The notes: generated by a model not told the origin, from the sequence alone. Positions 1 to 9,487 are shown, counted from the stretch's first letter. The stretch: DNA of 64,000 nt from Siphonodentalium dalli (GCA_032622095.1 CP136062.1:10877710-10941709), one strand, 5' to 3'. Numbers and translations: made by a program.

Positions 1-138
1 TATGATGTTGAAACGTCAATATGAGATGGTCTCCACGTATAAGCACTACACAATGGTCTATTTCCCAGTCCTGGCTGAACATGTCTCATTTTCTGTTCAT
101 TGTTCAGTCTCTTCTGAAAACATCCTTGACAACTGTCC
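1..138 (-). other. 3' flank / 3' UTR of the C/EBP gene
   Basis: This is the sequence downstream of the C/EBP stop codon on the minus strand. No AATAAA is visible, so the 3' UTR probably runs past the window edge. The plus-strand open frame here is antisense to the C/EBP gene and is not coding. Confidence 0.5.
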
Positions 139-888
139 TCACTTCCCAACCAACTTGTGGAGTTTAACTGGAACTGAAACTCCAACATTTATGAATAAGC
201 TTTTCAGAACAGTGAGTTCCTTCGTCAAAAGTTCAACCTTTTTCTGCAACTGTTCGTTTTCATCGGCCAGAATCGTGACTCTGCTCTCAGTTTCTTTCTG
301 TTTTATTTTCGCTTTGTCTCGACTTTTCCGGACAGCTTCGTTGTTCCGGCTTCTCTTATCTACGTATTCTTCAGTTCCTTTCTCCACGTGTCTCTTTCTC
401 GACTGTTTTCCGCTTGTCTTTCTCTCCCGACCGACGGCCGTCTGCGTTAGATGCGGAATGTTTTCTTGTTCGGACGTTGACACTTCGGCGCTTGATATAG
501 GAGTGTCCGGGACGTTTGAAAACGCACAGGATAGTCCAAGTTGTGCTAAATCCTCGTCTTTTATAGTCGCGGTTGGCACCACAGCACAATCCGACTCGTT
601 CAAATCGACAAAACTTGCTTTCGGCATTTGTGACTGTCCGTCTGATGCAATACTGAATTGAATATAATCATCTGTGAAGATAGATTCCGTACCGTTTACG
701 GTGGCGGATTCGTCCGTTAGAACATACTGACTTGTAATTCCTGTCGTTGTCAGTAATGCGTTCAAATCTATCGAATTTTCAAGTTCAGGTAACAAATTCC
801 AACTTCCTCCGAAGAGTTCGCTAGATTCTTCCTTCTTTTCGTCCGCTAGTTCATATAGTGAATCCATTGCTAGTGAATGCGTTTCCAT
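139..888 (-). CDS. CEBP: C/EBP-family bZIP transcription factor
   Basis: Open frame of 249 residues. The C-terminal bZIP is diagnostic of C/EBP: basic region about residues 175-195 with NNEAVRKSRDKAK at 182-194, then a zipper with leucines at 207, 214, 221 and 228. The vertebrate counterpart has nearly the same VRKSRDKAK core. C/EBPs bind RTTGCGYAAY as homo- or heterodimers in the nucleus. The N-terminal part is acidic and low in similarity, as expected for transactivation domains. TIKDEDL at 108-114 fits a psi-K-x-E sumoylation site like that in vertebrate C/EBP regulatory domains. No intron is visible in the frame, and vertebrate CEBPA/B/D are intronless. Start choice is uncertain: Met1 has C at -3, whereas Met8 has G at -3 and G at +4. 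The frame also stays open upstream to about 1020. Vertebrate alpha/beta/delta subtype cannot be assigned; invertebrates usually have one such gene. Confidence 0.93.
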   Translation of the reverse strand: METHSLAMDSLYELADEKKEESSELFGGSWNLLPELENSIDLNALLTTTGITSQYVLTDESATVNGTESIFTDDYIQFSIASDGQSQMPKASFVDLNESDCAVVPTATIKDEDLAQLGLSCAFSNVPDTPISSAEVSTSEQENIPHLTQTAVGRERKTSGKQSRKRHVEKGTEEYVDKRSRNNEAVRKSRDKAKIKQKETESRVTILADENEQLQKKVELLTKELTVLKSLFINVGVSVPVKLHKLVGK

Positions 889-916
889 TGGTAATATCGA
901 ATTTACGTTGAGACAT
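851..916 (-). promoter_or_regulatory. Upstream ORF overlapping the C/EBP starts
   Basis: A 21-codon frame begins at an ATG with A at -3 (minus strand 916) and ends at TGA (853-851). It runs over both candidate C/EBP starts, Met1 (888) and Met8 (867), in a different frame. Vertebrate CEBPA and CEBPB leaders carry short out-of-frame uORFs that steer start-site choice. Here, ribosomes that translate this uORF would have to reinitiate downstream, for example at Met88. The function is inferred by analogy, and it is moot if an upstream exon supplies the N-terminus. Confidence 0.4.
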
Positions 917-1005
917 TCTGGTACTAACTCGTCACCTAGACTTAATGTGGGTAAATCCGTCTTTATTAGTGGATTGTCTCCAGTGGGAAAAATCTCTTTT
1001 TCGCA

Positions 1006-1012
1006 CTTTATA
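1006..1012 (-). promoter_or_regulatory. TATA-box-like element for C/EBP
   Basis: TATAAAG on the minus strand lies within TTTTATAAAG (1006-1015), about 120 bp upstream of the first in-frame Met. Transcription would start near 975-981 and give a leader of roughly 90 nt. The alternative reading is that the same stretch holds a branch-point-like CTAATAAC and a weak AAG acceptor, so that coding begins here. Confidence 0.4.
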
Positions 1013-1411
1013 AAACACAGTTATTAGCTTCAGCTTTTAGAATCTAAGTGGAAGAAACGTAAATAGCACGTTCCTTAAATTGCTTATCGGCGCGCATTAA
1101 TTAAAAATAACACATTTCTATAAAGCCGGTTATCTTGTTCTAACCCGTAAGTTTTATCGAGGAAACTATTCCAATATTTTGTGAATATAAATAGGCCAAT
1201 ATAAATTCATACCAAAGATGCGTGTAGATGTTAAAGTAATGGGCTATTTGTGTAATTAATCGGGGTATTATTTTTCACCGTTTTTCTTCCGCGTACATTC
1301 CATTCTATATAAAGCAGGTGATGTCATGTTGAAAGAATACGATTGGTTTAAAAGCTATCTAAAAATAAAGATGACGATACCCAAGAGGCGCACATCCATG
1401 GCGACACAAAA

Positions 1412-1432
1412 CACGTGAAAGTATTGCGCAAT
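1412..1432. promoter_or_regulatory. E-box plus palindromic C/EBP binding site
   Basis: CACGTG (1412-1417) is followed five bases later by ATTGCGCAAT (1423-1432), which matches the RTTGCGYAAY C/EBP consensus and is fully palindromic. The pair lies about 540 bp upstream of the C/EBP ATG. This fits direct autoregulation with a neighbouring USF/Myc-type site. Mammalian CEBPA autoregulation uses a C/EBP site in mouse and a USF E-box route in human. Binding here is not demonstrated. Confidence 0.5.
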
Positions 1433-2650
1433 TCCATGAATTTAAAATCAATCAATGATCATTTATTCGCCAAATAATATTCATAAATCTCACTCTATTA
1501 TAATTTTTTCTGGGTTAACTTTTGATATTTTTTTTTATCGATAAACATATTTTCTATTTTTACCAATCAATTGACAGCGCACGCTTTCAGAAGTTCTTTG
1601 TGGATTTCCCCAAATTCTATTGGCGGAATCTCAAAGTTGCATCACGGCTCTATTTACATATTTATTTACAAACATATTTCCCCTTTCGTTGTCGGACATT
1701 TTGGTAAGGTTTTGTTATGTATTTATCATAATGATTGTTTCGACCACGGCATCTGTATCAGTTTATTGAAGTGTTGTTAGTGGTCGATAGAACACACTGC
1801 AGCCAAGGGTTATCAGGTTATATTATTTATAAGTTATAACTTTGAGCTGTATTCAGGGCTCCTGATCTTCAAACATAAGTTCATAAACGTAAAAATGAAC
1901 GTTTTTTATCATTATGATTATCACGAATATCAGGTCAGGCACATCATGAATTCCACTATTAAAGGTACGGTTGGCTTTGGCGGTGGGTATCTTGTGAAAA
2001 TATTTCCACCCTTCAAAAACCGCCACAAACAGAAAGAACAACAAAATGTAGACAGACTTTGTCCGTATACAAATAAGAAATATCGCATAAACAGTATGTT
2101 ATTCACTTATTGTCATATCTTTGGCCATTGTTATGTAAACAAAAGCATAAAAAGTAACTTTTCTGGTGTTTGTTTATATTATGATGGTAAACATAAAGAG
2201 CGTTCTTTGTTGGTGAATTCCTGATATGGAACCAATAAAGAGCGTTTATGCCATTTGTGTGTGATTAGCCCGCAGCATTGTGCTGTCTTCTGTAACGCAA
2301 TCAGGCTCTTGCTTAGGTAAAATATAGTAAATCTTTATGATAACATGCTGTTTACGCGATGGTCATGGTATATATGAACGAAACTGTATGCGTTTTAATG
2401 TTTTTCTGTTTACGGTGATTGGAACAAATATGAATATTTTCGACAACTAAGGCCTCATGTGCCTTTAATATTATAGTGGTATATGCCCATTACTGTTTTG
2501 TTAATTTGATAAAGAGGGATAATCCAAAATCATATTTCACACAAATATTATTCAAAATCAGTGTCGCACTAATTCGGTATCATACATATAGTTTGTCCAG
2601 GGGGATGATTAATCATGACGGGTGACCTGATTATTAATAATGACATTATG
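1433..2650. other. Intergenic DNA, no gene recognised
   Basis: AT-rich, apparently single-copy sequence. Frames of 60-110 codons (for example 1895-2224) have no recognisable domain and look random. No splice-flanked exon or RNA gene was found. Confidence 0.5.
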
Positions 2651-2653
2651 GTT

Positions 2654-2665
2654 GGGGGGGGGGGG
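2654..2665. repeat. G12 homopolymer
   Basis: Uninterrupted run of 12 G about 140 bp before a longer C run on the same strand. The two runs could pair as inverted G/C tracts. Confidence 0.9.
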
Positions 2666-2707
2666 TGTTTGTTGTATGGCTCTTTAAACAAAATTTTAAT
2701 GGCCGTG

Positions 2708-2734
2708 GCTAAAGAGTGGTATACCACTTTTAGC
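2708..2734. repeat. 27-bp imperfect palindrome
   Basis: GCTAAA and TTTAGC flank the perfect core AGTGGTATACCACT (2715-2728). Related GGTATA and CTCTTTAG words recur nearby at 2760-2800 and 4130-4172, which suggests a degenerate repeat. Confidence 0.45.
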
Positions 2735-2800
2735 TATATGGGCCTGACTGCGAAAGATTGGTATAACGCTCTTTAGTGCCAAACGCTAGAGTGGTATATA

Positions 2801-2827
2801 CCCCCCCCCCCCCCCCCCCCCCCCCCC
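2801..2827. repeat. C27 homopolymer
   Basis: Run of 27 C. The exact length is likely to be unreliable in any assembly. A tract this long can form G-quadruplex or triplex structures. Confidence 0.9.
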
Positions 2828-2886
2828 AAGGTGGCCCAAACACTGGAACAGTCCCTGATACTACAGTATTATATCACCATATAAGC

Positions 2887-3966
2887 TAGGGTCCTGCGAA
2901 TATTCGATATTCGATTCGAGATTTGATTCGAAAGTCAAATTCGAAATTGCCAACTCGAAATTTCGAATATACACTGATGGAAAAGTAGGCTGTTTACGGG
3001 CAGGTACACACGTCGATCTTAGCTGTTTTGTGCCATTTAATTACAGAAAATGATGTATATATGTACCTTATAATTCTCATTGTACATCGCGATTATATAT
3101 ATTAAATATAAGTATAGACAGCAATTAGCCACTATATGACAACTAAATACGTCTGATTTCTATCTTTGAACATGGTAGCCAAAAGCTAGGAGATCGCCGA
3201 TGGACCGACGACGCGCGTTAATTATAACAGCTATGAGACTGATCAACCGCTAGCGTTATCCGCGGTCTATCCGTCTCAGATTCCGCGTTATGTAATATAG
3301 CTCAGAATTTAAACAACACGTGTTCCCCGGCATCGAAAACTGCATTTTGGCGGTGTTTTCTTTTGAAGTTTACTTTCAATTTCGGAGCGTTCTTTGACAC
3401 TTGACAAAACGTCATCCGTTATTCATGTTTATTTTAAACATGATAAAGCTGCAGGCTTACACATGTGATGAATGCAACATGGTGTATAAATCGTAAGCAT
3501 CTGGGGCAACAACCCACCTATGGAATCATCTGTTCAAGAAGCATCCAGCACTACATAAACAGGCTACACTGCGACTGTTGTTGCATCTTCAAGTTTATAA
3601 CAACGGGTGATTCCGAATGTTGATTTGCAATTTTGCATGCACATGCAATCTGTACAAATTTTGCGTGATTTTAGTTCCAATAATCCGTTTAGTGTTTATA
3701 TATTAATCGTCGTGACGGCCGCTTGGACGTTTTAATCATCAATTGAAGTTAATAGTATTGCAAATGACGGTTCATCGCCACACAAGTTATGATTTAACTT
3801 CGTGCATGTAGTTCATGGAACGTTTCACAAATCGTCTAATCGTTGACAAAACATGCCCAATTGAGAATACAACATACAGATATGATTCGAATCGATATTC
3901 GATTCGATTTCCTGAATTCAATTTCGATATTCGATTCGATCAAAATCTCCAATTCGCTGGACCCTA
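2887..3966. mobile_element. hAT-superfamily transposon remnant
   Basis: A 1,080-bp element with 15-bp terminal inverted repeats, TAGGGTCCTGCGAAT on the left and TAGGGTCCAGCGAAT on the right (14/15). It is flanked by an 8-bp target duplication, ATATAAGC (2879-2886) and ATATTAGC (3967-3974), 7/8 identical. An 8-bp duplication is the hAT signature. Both subterminal regions are packed with TTCGAA/ATTCG words, likely transposase-binding repeats. The inside carries a broken BED-type zinc finger, a domain typical of hAT transposases, but no catalytic core, so this is a non-autonomous decayed copy. Confidence 0.85.
3464..3544 (+). pseudogene. BED zinc-finger remnant of hAT transposase
   Basis: Conceptual translation gives CDECNMVYKS, a stop (TAA, 3494-3496), then ASGATTHLWNHLFKKH. 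The C-x2-C ... H-x3-H spacing and the following KKHP are typical of BED fingers. Only the finger survives, with one in-frame stop and no start or downstream transposase domain. Confidence 0.75.
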
Positions 3967-3974
3967 ATATTAGC

Positions 3975-4170
3975 CTCTGTGATTATTAACAGTAATAACA
4001 TGAAACGCTCTTCATACTATGAATATATGTCAAATTGTAACCATATATTGTCCCGGCAAATCAAAGCATTTTCCGCTGGCGAATAAAACTGGCCAGGAAA
4101 TATTCTGAGCTGAGTATTTTCTTTAGAGCGTCCAGTTAATGAGCGGTATACCGGTACCGTTCCGCTCTTT
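3975..4170. other. Spacer between hAT remnant and duplication
   Basis: About 200 bp without a gene. Contains AGCGGTATACCGGTACCG near 4140, part of the degenerate GGTATACC repeat noted upstream. Confidence 0.4.
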
Positions 4171-4481
4171 AGCCAATTCATATCATCGCAGTGTGCATGG
4201 TATAGAGTAGACAAGGTTGGCGCATGTTCGAACCCTGACATTGGCAAAAATCAGGACAGATTTTCAAGGTTTATCAGAGTTGAGGTACATGTACATCTTG
4301 ATGTGCCTTTCCGATCGATACATGCCATTACATGGCCATTTCATTTAACATCCGTATGAAAATAACTATTGTCAACAACTACGGTACATGTAAAAATATA
4401 TAAAAAAATATTGATGTATGCCCACCCCAAGTCGAGACCTCTGCCCCTACTAATTTTATCAACCCGGTAAAAACAATGATA

Positions 4482-4850
4482 CCCTGCTGGACAAAACAAG
4501 TGTCCACTTAACCGCGGTTAGCGTTGCCACCGCGGCTGAAATGCATCTACACCGGGGCTCCACCGGCTAACTACAGTTGGGCCGCTGTGTACTTGTCATT
4601 CGGCCATGGTGTAGTTGCCGCGGTGTACGTTCATTAAACTGAAAAAAGACTATACAAACCAGAAATCTAACCACGGTGTACATGCAGTTTGGCCGCGGTG
4701 TAGTTGCCTTTCGGTCGCAGTGTACTTGCTGTTCGGCCGCGGTGTACTTGCCGTTCGGCCGTGGTGCTCTGACTGCAGTTACAAACTCTGACACCGCGGC
4801 CGAACGACAAATACACCGCGGTGCCAATGGACACTTGTTGTCCAGCGGGG
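4482..4850 (+). mobile_element. CCGCGG-rich MITE, copy 1
   Basis: A 369-bp element flanked by TA (4480-4481 and 4851-4852). Terminal inverted repeats are about 24 bp: left CCCTGCTGGACAAAACAAG, right (reverse complement) CCCCGCTGGACAACAAG, both followed by TGTCCA. The inside is built of palindromic words such as CCGCGGTGTACTTGCCG and TTCGGCCGCGG in both orientations. TA targets suggest Tc1/mariner-type mobilisation. There is no coding capacity. Confidence 0.8.
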
Positions 4851-4952
4851 TATATGAGTAAACACCGAAACAAAAATATTGCGATCTCCGAGCATAGTAA
4901 AACTGCTGATCAGTCGCTGATCTGCATTATTTACATTGGAAGGCAGCATTTT

Positions 4953-5489
4953 TAGCTCAACTTACTTTTGTAAGTTTGAGTTATTGCCATGGCTTGGCGT
5001 CCGTCGGTCCGTGTGTCCGTGGGTCCGTCAACAATTTCCTTTGGCGCGGGCTACAGGTCGTACCTTTGGTCTGATATTTATGAAATTTTGCATGAATGTT
5101 GACATTGACATGTAGATGGGAACGAGTCATTTGGCCAAAAAACATGGCCGCTGGTGGCCATCTTGGATTTCAAAATTTAATCCATTGGCGCGGCCTACAG
5201 GTCGTACTGTTCGTTTGATCATCATGAAATTTGTCATGGATGTTAATATTGACATGTAGATGGGAACGAGTCATTTTGGGGTTGTTCGGCCAAAAAACAT
5301 GGCCGTCAGCAGCCATCTTGGATTTTACTCTTTGCATGACTAAATCATTTGGCGCAGGCTACAGGTCGTAGTTTTGATCGGAACTTCATGAAATTTGTCA
5401 TGGATGTTAACAATGACATGTAGATGGAAACGAGTGAATTTGGGGTTGTTCGGCGAAAAAAACATGGCCGCCAGCAGCCATCTTGGATT
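4953..5489 (+). mobile_element. Helentron-like element, truncated head copy
   Basis: The head starts TAGCTCAACTTACTTTTGTA, folds back to TTTGAG and continues TTATTGCCATGGCTTGG plus a GTCCGT run. Three roughly 160-bp units follow. The copy is cut off at the duplication junction and lacks the tail. Confidence 0.7.
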
Positions 5490-6817
5490 AGCCAATTCAT
5501 ATCATCGCAGTGTGCATGGTATAGAGTAGACAAGGTTGGCGCATGTTCGAACCCTGACATTGGCAAAAATCAGGACAGATTTTCAAGGTTTATCTGAGTT
5601 GAGGTACATGTACATCTTGATGTGCCTTTCCAATCGATACATGCCATTACATGGCCATTTCATTTAACATCCGTATGAAAATAACTATTGTCAACAACTA
5701 CGGTACATGTAAAAATATATAAAAAAATATTGATGTATGCCCACCCCAAGTCGAGACCTCTGCCCCTACTAATTTTATCAACCCGGTAAAAACAATGATA
5801 CCCTGCTGGACAAAACAAGTGTCCACTTAACCGCGGTGCAGTTAGCGTTGCCACCGCGGCTGAAATGCATCTACACCGGGGCTCCACCGGCTAACTACAG
5901 TTGGGCCGCGGTGTACTTGTCATTCGGCCATGGTGTAGTTGCCGCGGTGTACGTTCATTAAACTGAAAAAAGACTATACAAACCAGAAATCTAACCACGG
6001 TGTACATGCAGTTTGGCCGCGGTGTAGTTGCCTTTCGGTCGCAGTGTACTTGCTGTTCGGCCGCGGTGTACTTGCCGTTCGGCCGTGGTGCTCTGACTGC
6101 AGTTACAAACTCTGACACCGCGGCCGAACGACAAATACACCGCGGTGCCAATGGACACTTGTTGTCCAGCGGGGTATATGAGTAAACACCGAAACAAAAA
6201 TATTGCGATCTCCGAGCATAGTAAAACTGCTGATCAGTCGCTGATCTGCATTATTTACATTGGAAGGCAGCATTTTTAGCTCAACATACTTTTGTAAGTT
6301 TGAGCTATTGCCATGGCTTGGCGTCCGTCGGTCCGTGTGTCCGTCAACAATTTCCTTTGTGCGCGGGCTACAGGTCGTACCTTTGGTCTGATATTTATGA
6401 AATTTTGCATGAATGTTGACATTGACATGTAGATGGGAACGAGTCATTTTGGGGTTATTCGGCCAAAAAACATGGCCGCTGGTGGCCATCTTGGATTTCA
6501 AAACTCAATCCATTGGCGCGGCCTACAGGTCGTACTGTTCGTTTGATCATCATGAAATTTGTCATGGATGTTAATATTGACATGTAGATGGGAACGAGTC
6601 ATTTTGGGGTTGTTCGGCCAAAAAACCTGGCCGTCAGCAGCCATCTTGGATTTTACTCTTTGCATGACTAAATCATTTGGCGCAGGCTACAGGTCGTAGT
6701 TTTGATCGGAACTTCATGAAATTTGTCATGGATGTTAACAATGACATGTAGATGGAAACGAGTGAATTTGGGGTTGTTCGGCGAAAAAAACATGGCCGCC
6801 AGCAGCCATCTTGGATT
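5490..6817. repeat. Tandem segmental duplication, copy B
   Basis: Second copy (1,328 bp) of the 4171-5489 block. Its right end runs on into further internal units of the Helentron-like element, so this is the ancestral arrangement and copy A is the added one. Confidence 0.9.
5801..6174 (+). mobile_element. CCGCGG-rich MITE, copy 2
   Basis: Duplicate of the 4482-4850 MITE inside segmental copy B, 374 bp, flanked by TA at 5799-5800 and 6175-6176. It has 5 extra bases relative to copy 1 near 5837. Confidence 0.8.
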
Positions 6818-8234
6818 TTAGTCTTTGCATGACTAAATCCTTTGGCACGGGCTACAGGTCGTACCTTTGGTCTGATCTTTATGAAATTTGTCATGAATAT
6901 TGACATTGACATGTAGATGGGAACGAGTCATTTTGGGGTCATTCAGCCAAAAAACATGGCCGCTGGTGGCCATTTTGGATTTCAAAATTCAATCCATTGG
7001 CGCGGGCTACAGGTCGTGCTGTTCGTCTGATGATCATGAAATTTGTCATGGATGTTAACTATGACATGTAGATGAGAACGAGTGATTTTGGGGTCGTTCG
7101 GCCAAAAAACATGGCCGCCAGCAGCCATCTTGGATTTTACTCTTTGCATGACTAAATCCTTTGGCGCGGGTTACAGGTCGTACCTTTGGTCTGACCTTTA
7201 TGAAATTTGCCATGAATATTGATATTGACATGTATATGGGAACGAGTCAATTTGGGGTCATACGGCCAAAAAACATGGCCGCTGGCAGCCATCTTGAATT
7301 TCAAAATTCAATCCATTGGCACGGGCTACAGGTCGTACTGTTTGTCTGATCATCATGATATTTATCATGGATGTTAATATTAACATCTTGGATTTTACTC
7401 TTTGCATGACTAAATCCTTTGGCGCGGGTTACAGGTCGTACCTTTGGTCTGACCTTTATGAAATTTGCCATGAATATTGATATTGACATGTATATGGGAA
7501 CGAGTCATTTTGGGGTCATACGGCCAAAAAACATGGCCGCTGGCAGCCATCTTGAATTTCAAAATTCAATCCATTGGCACGGGCTACAGGTCGTACTGTT
7601 TGTCTGATCATCATGATATTTATCATGGATGTTAATATTAACATGTAGATGGGATCGAGTCATTTTGGGGTCGTTTGGCTAAAACACATGTCCGCCAGCA
7701 GCCATATTGGATTTTACTCTTTGCATGACTAAATCATTTGGCGCAGGCTACAGGTCGTAGTTTTGGTCGGAACTTCATGAAATTTGTCATGTATGTTAAC
7801 AATGACATGTAGATGGAAACGAGTCATTTTGGGGTCGTTCAGCCGAAAAACATGGCCGCCAGCAGCCATCTTGGATTTTACTCTTTGCATGACTAAATCC
7901 ATTGGCACAGGCTACAGGTCATACCTTTGATCAGATCATTATGAGATTTGTAAAGGCTGGAGATGGGAACAAGTCATTTTGGGGTAATTCGGAAAAAAAC
8001 ATGGCCATTTTAGAATTTACTCTTTGCATCAATAAATCCTTTGGTACACCATAATCACCACATCCCTGATCCGATCATTATGAAACCTGTTATGAATGTT
8101 GATATTGACATGTACATCTACCTGTAGTCTTACTTAGACATTTCAATTAGCACTTTTCCTATTCCTCCATTTACTGTCGACCATTAAATTATTCCCCTAC
8201 CTAAGTTGAGCTACAGTGTCATTGACACTTTCAT
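6277..8234 (+). mobile_element. Helentron-like rolling-circle element, full copy
   Basis: Non-autonomous element of about 1.96 kb. The head is TAGCTCAACATACTTTTGTA followed by TTTGAGCTATTGCCATGG. The body is a tandem series of 152-168-bp units, each with the words GGCTACAGGTCGTA, GACATGTAGATGGGAACGAG and AAAACATGGCCGC. The tail is GTTGAGCTACAG plus the stem-loop AGTGTCATTGACACT and ends TTTCAT. The termini were defined from the nested copy at 56969. The architecture matches non-autonomous Helentron/pearl-type elements of molluscs. There is no Rep/helicase ORF, and the short frames within units are not genes. Confidence 0.75.
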
Positions 8235-8301
8235 TATAATAGCCGCATCCTTCTGTACTCTACTGCCCAAAGTAAATGTCTCACCGAACTAGGGTGTCAC
8301 A

Positions 8302-8425
8302 TAGTCCAAGTCTTCTTGTACTGAAACCAGCTAAGATATTGGTATGGCGAGATGCTGGTGTTTAAACACCAGCATCTCGCCATAGCAATATCTTAGCTGG
8401 TTTTAGCACAAGAAGACTTGGACTA
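8302..8425. repeat. 124-bp near-perfect palindrome
   Basis: The arms match with about 3 mismatches in 62 bp and meet at GTTTAAAC (centre 8363/8364). The outer ends are TAGTCCAAG and CTTGGACTA, so it may be a foldback MITE with TA target. Its right TA doubles as the left TA of the next MITE. Confidence 0.85.
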
Positions 8426-8801
8426 CCCCGCTGGACAAAACAAGTGTCCATTGGCACCGCGGTGTATTTGCCGTTCGGCCCGCGGTGTCAGAGTTTGTAA
8501 CTGCAGTTGAGCACCGCGGCCGAACGGCAAGTACACCGTGGCCCAACAGCAAGTACACTGCGGCCGAAAGGCAACTACACCGCAGCCGAACGGCATGTAC
8601 ACCGTGGTTAGATGTCTGGTTTGTATCGTCTTTTTTCAGTTTAATGAACGTACACCGCGGCAATTACACCATGGCCGAACGGCAAGTACACCGCGGCCCA
8701 ACTGTAGTTAGCCGGTGGAGCCGCGGTGTAGTTGCATTTCAGCCACGGTGGCAACGCTAACTGCACCGCGGTTAGGTGGACACTTGTTTTGTCAAGCAGG
8801 G
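8426..8801 (-). mobile_element. CCGCGG-rich MITE, copy 3 (inverted)
   Basis: Third copy, 376 bp, reversed relative to copies 1 and 2. It is flanked by TA (8424-8425 and 8802-8803), with termini CCCCGCTGGACAAAACAAG and, reversed, CCCTGCTTGACAAAACAAG. It is clearly diverged from copies 1-2, so it is an independent insertion. Confidence 0.8.
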
Positions 8802-8805
8802 TAGG

Positions 8806-8906
8806 TGTCACCCAGTTAGACCACATCCCAGTTAGACCACACCACAGTTAGACCACACCTCAGTTACATGTAGACCACACCAGAGTTAGACCATATCTCG
8901 GTTAGA
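8806..8906 (+). repeat. Short minisatellite, about 17-bp unit
   Basis: Five to six imperfect copies of CAGTTAGACCACACC with changes between units. Confidence 0.75.
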
Positions 8907-9036
8907 CTTTGAACGTGTGAGACAACCAGAGGATTGTGTGGTCAAACCACATATAATCATCAACTGGCATAAAAATGTAACTTCTAGAAGTTCTAGTACA
9001 ATTACAGCTCCAGAAAATTTATATATGTCATACTTT

Positions 9037-9177
9037 CAGTATTGCCCTAAATAATCAACTCCTTAACCACAGAAGAATTATGGGTAACTTTTCAGGATTT
9101 AGTCGGAAATATGGCTTGTTGCCATTCAACGGAAAGCTCTGCTGTGGTTAAGGAGTCGATTACTTTGGGCATTACTG
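9037..9177. mobile_element. Mariner-type MITE (source of the main satellite)
   Basis: A 141-bp element with terminal inverted repeats of about 36 bp: left CAGTATTGCCCTAAATAATC then AACTCCTTAACCACAG; right (reversed) CAGTAATGCCCAAAGTAATC then GACTCCTTAACCACAG. TA follows the right end; the left flank is TT, a decayed target. The CAGT start and TA target fit Tc1/mariner. The left end matches the 12.8-46.3 kb satellite unit, and the interior (GAATTATGGGTAA ... TTGTTGCCATTCA) matches the segment closing that array. Confidence 0.85.
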
Positions 9178-9179
9178 TA

Positions 9180-9487
9180 CTTACTTAAGGTTGTTCCTGA
9201 CAGCAGGCTCAAATAACTGGCCGCGATATTGGTGTTTTCGACTACATTGCCCAAATATTCCCGTCAATTTCCCGATGATGTGGAAGTTAATTGTGGGCCT
9301 CTTTTGTCAGCTCTTCTTGAGTTATCATTTCCATTATTGGTGCATGGTATAGTTTTCTGCTTTTTTCGAGAAATTTATCATTTGTCATGGAAATGAAATT
9401 TGATAACAGTCAGCAGTCTGCAGTCAAGGAGTATAAAACCAGGGTTTCTTTACCGTTAATTAGATCTTCTTTATTTGTGACCCTGTG
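9180..9487. other. Unclassified intergenic segment
   Basis: No gene or repeat was recognised in these roughly 300 bp. Confidence 0.4.

Larger units (their letters stand above)
4171..5489. repeat. Tandem segmental duplication, copy A
   Basis: This 1,319-bp block is repeated immediately downstream at 5490-6817 with very few substitutions and small indels; for example, copy B has 5 extra bases near 5837. The block holds a TA-flanked MITE, the head of a Helentron-like element and about three of its internal units. It ends mid-unit at TTGGATT, where copy B begins. It is either a recent duplication or an unpurged haplotype in the assembly. Confidence 0.9.

Noticed and set aside
2-661. 219-codon frame on the plus strand
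   Set aside because: It is antisense to the bZIP gene at 139-888, whose protein matches a known family.
1895-2224. 109-codon plus-strand frame
   Set aside because: No domain, no splice or promoter context, composition matches the surrounding A/T-rich DNA; chance length.
4205-4245. tRNA or tRNA-derived SINE
   Set aside because: GTTCGAACCC resembles a B box and recurs at 5524-5564, but no A box or cloverleaf could be built, and the second copy is only the segmental duplicate.
4567-6197. Frames of 60-86 codons repeated in two copies
   Set aside because: They lie inside the CCGCGG-rich MITE and are duplicated with it; palindromic DNA opens frames on both strands.
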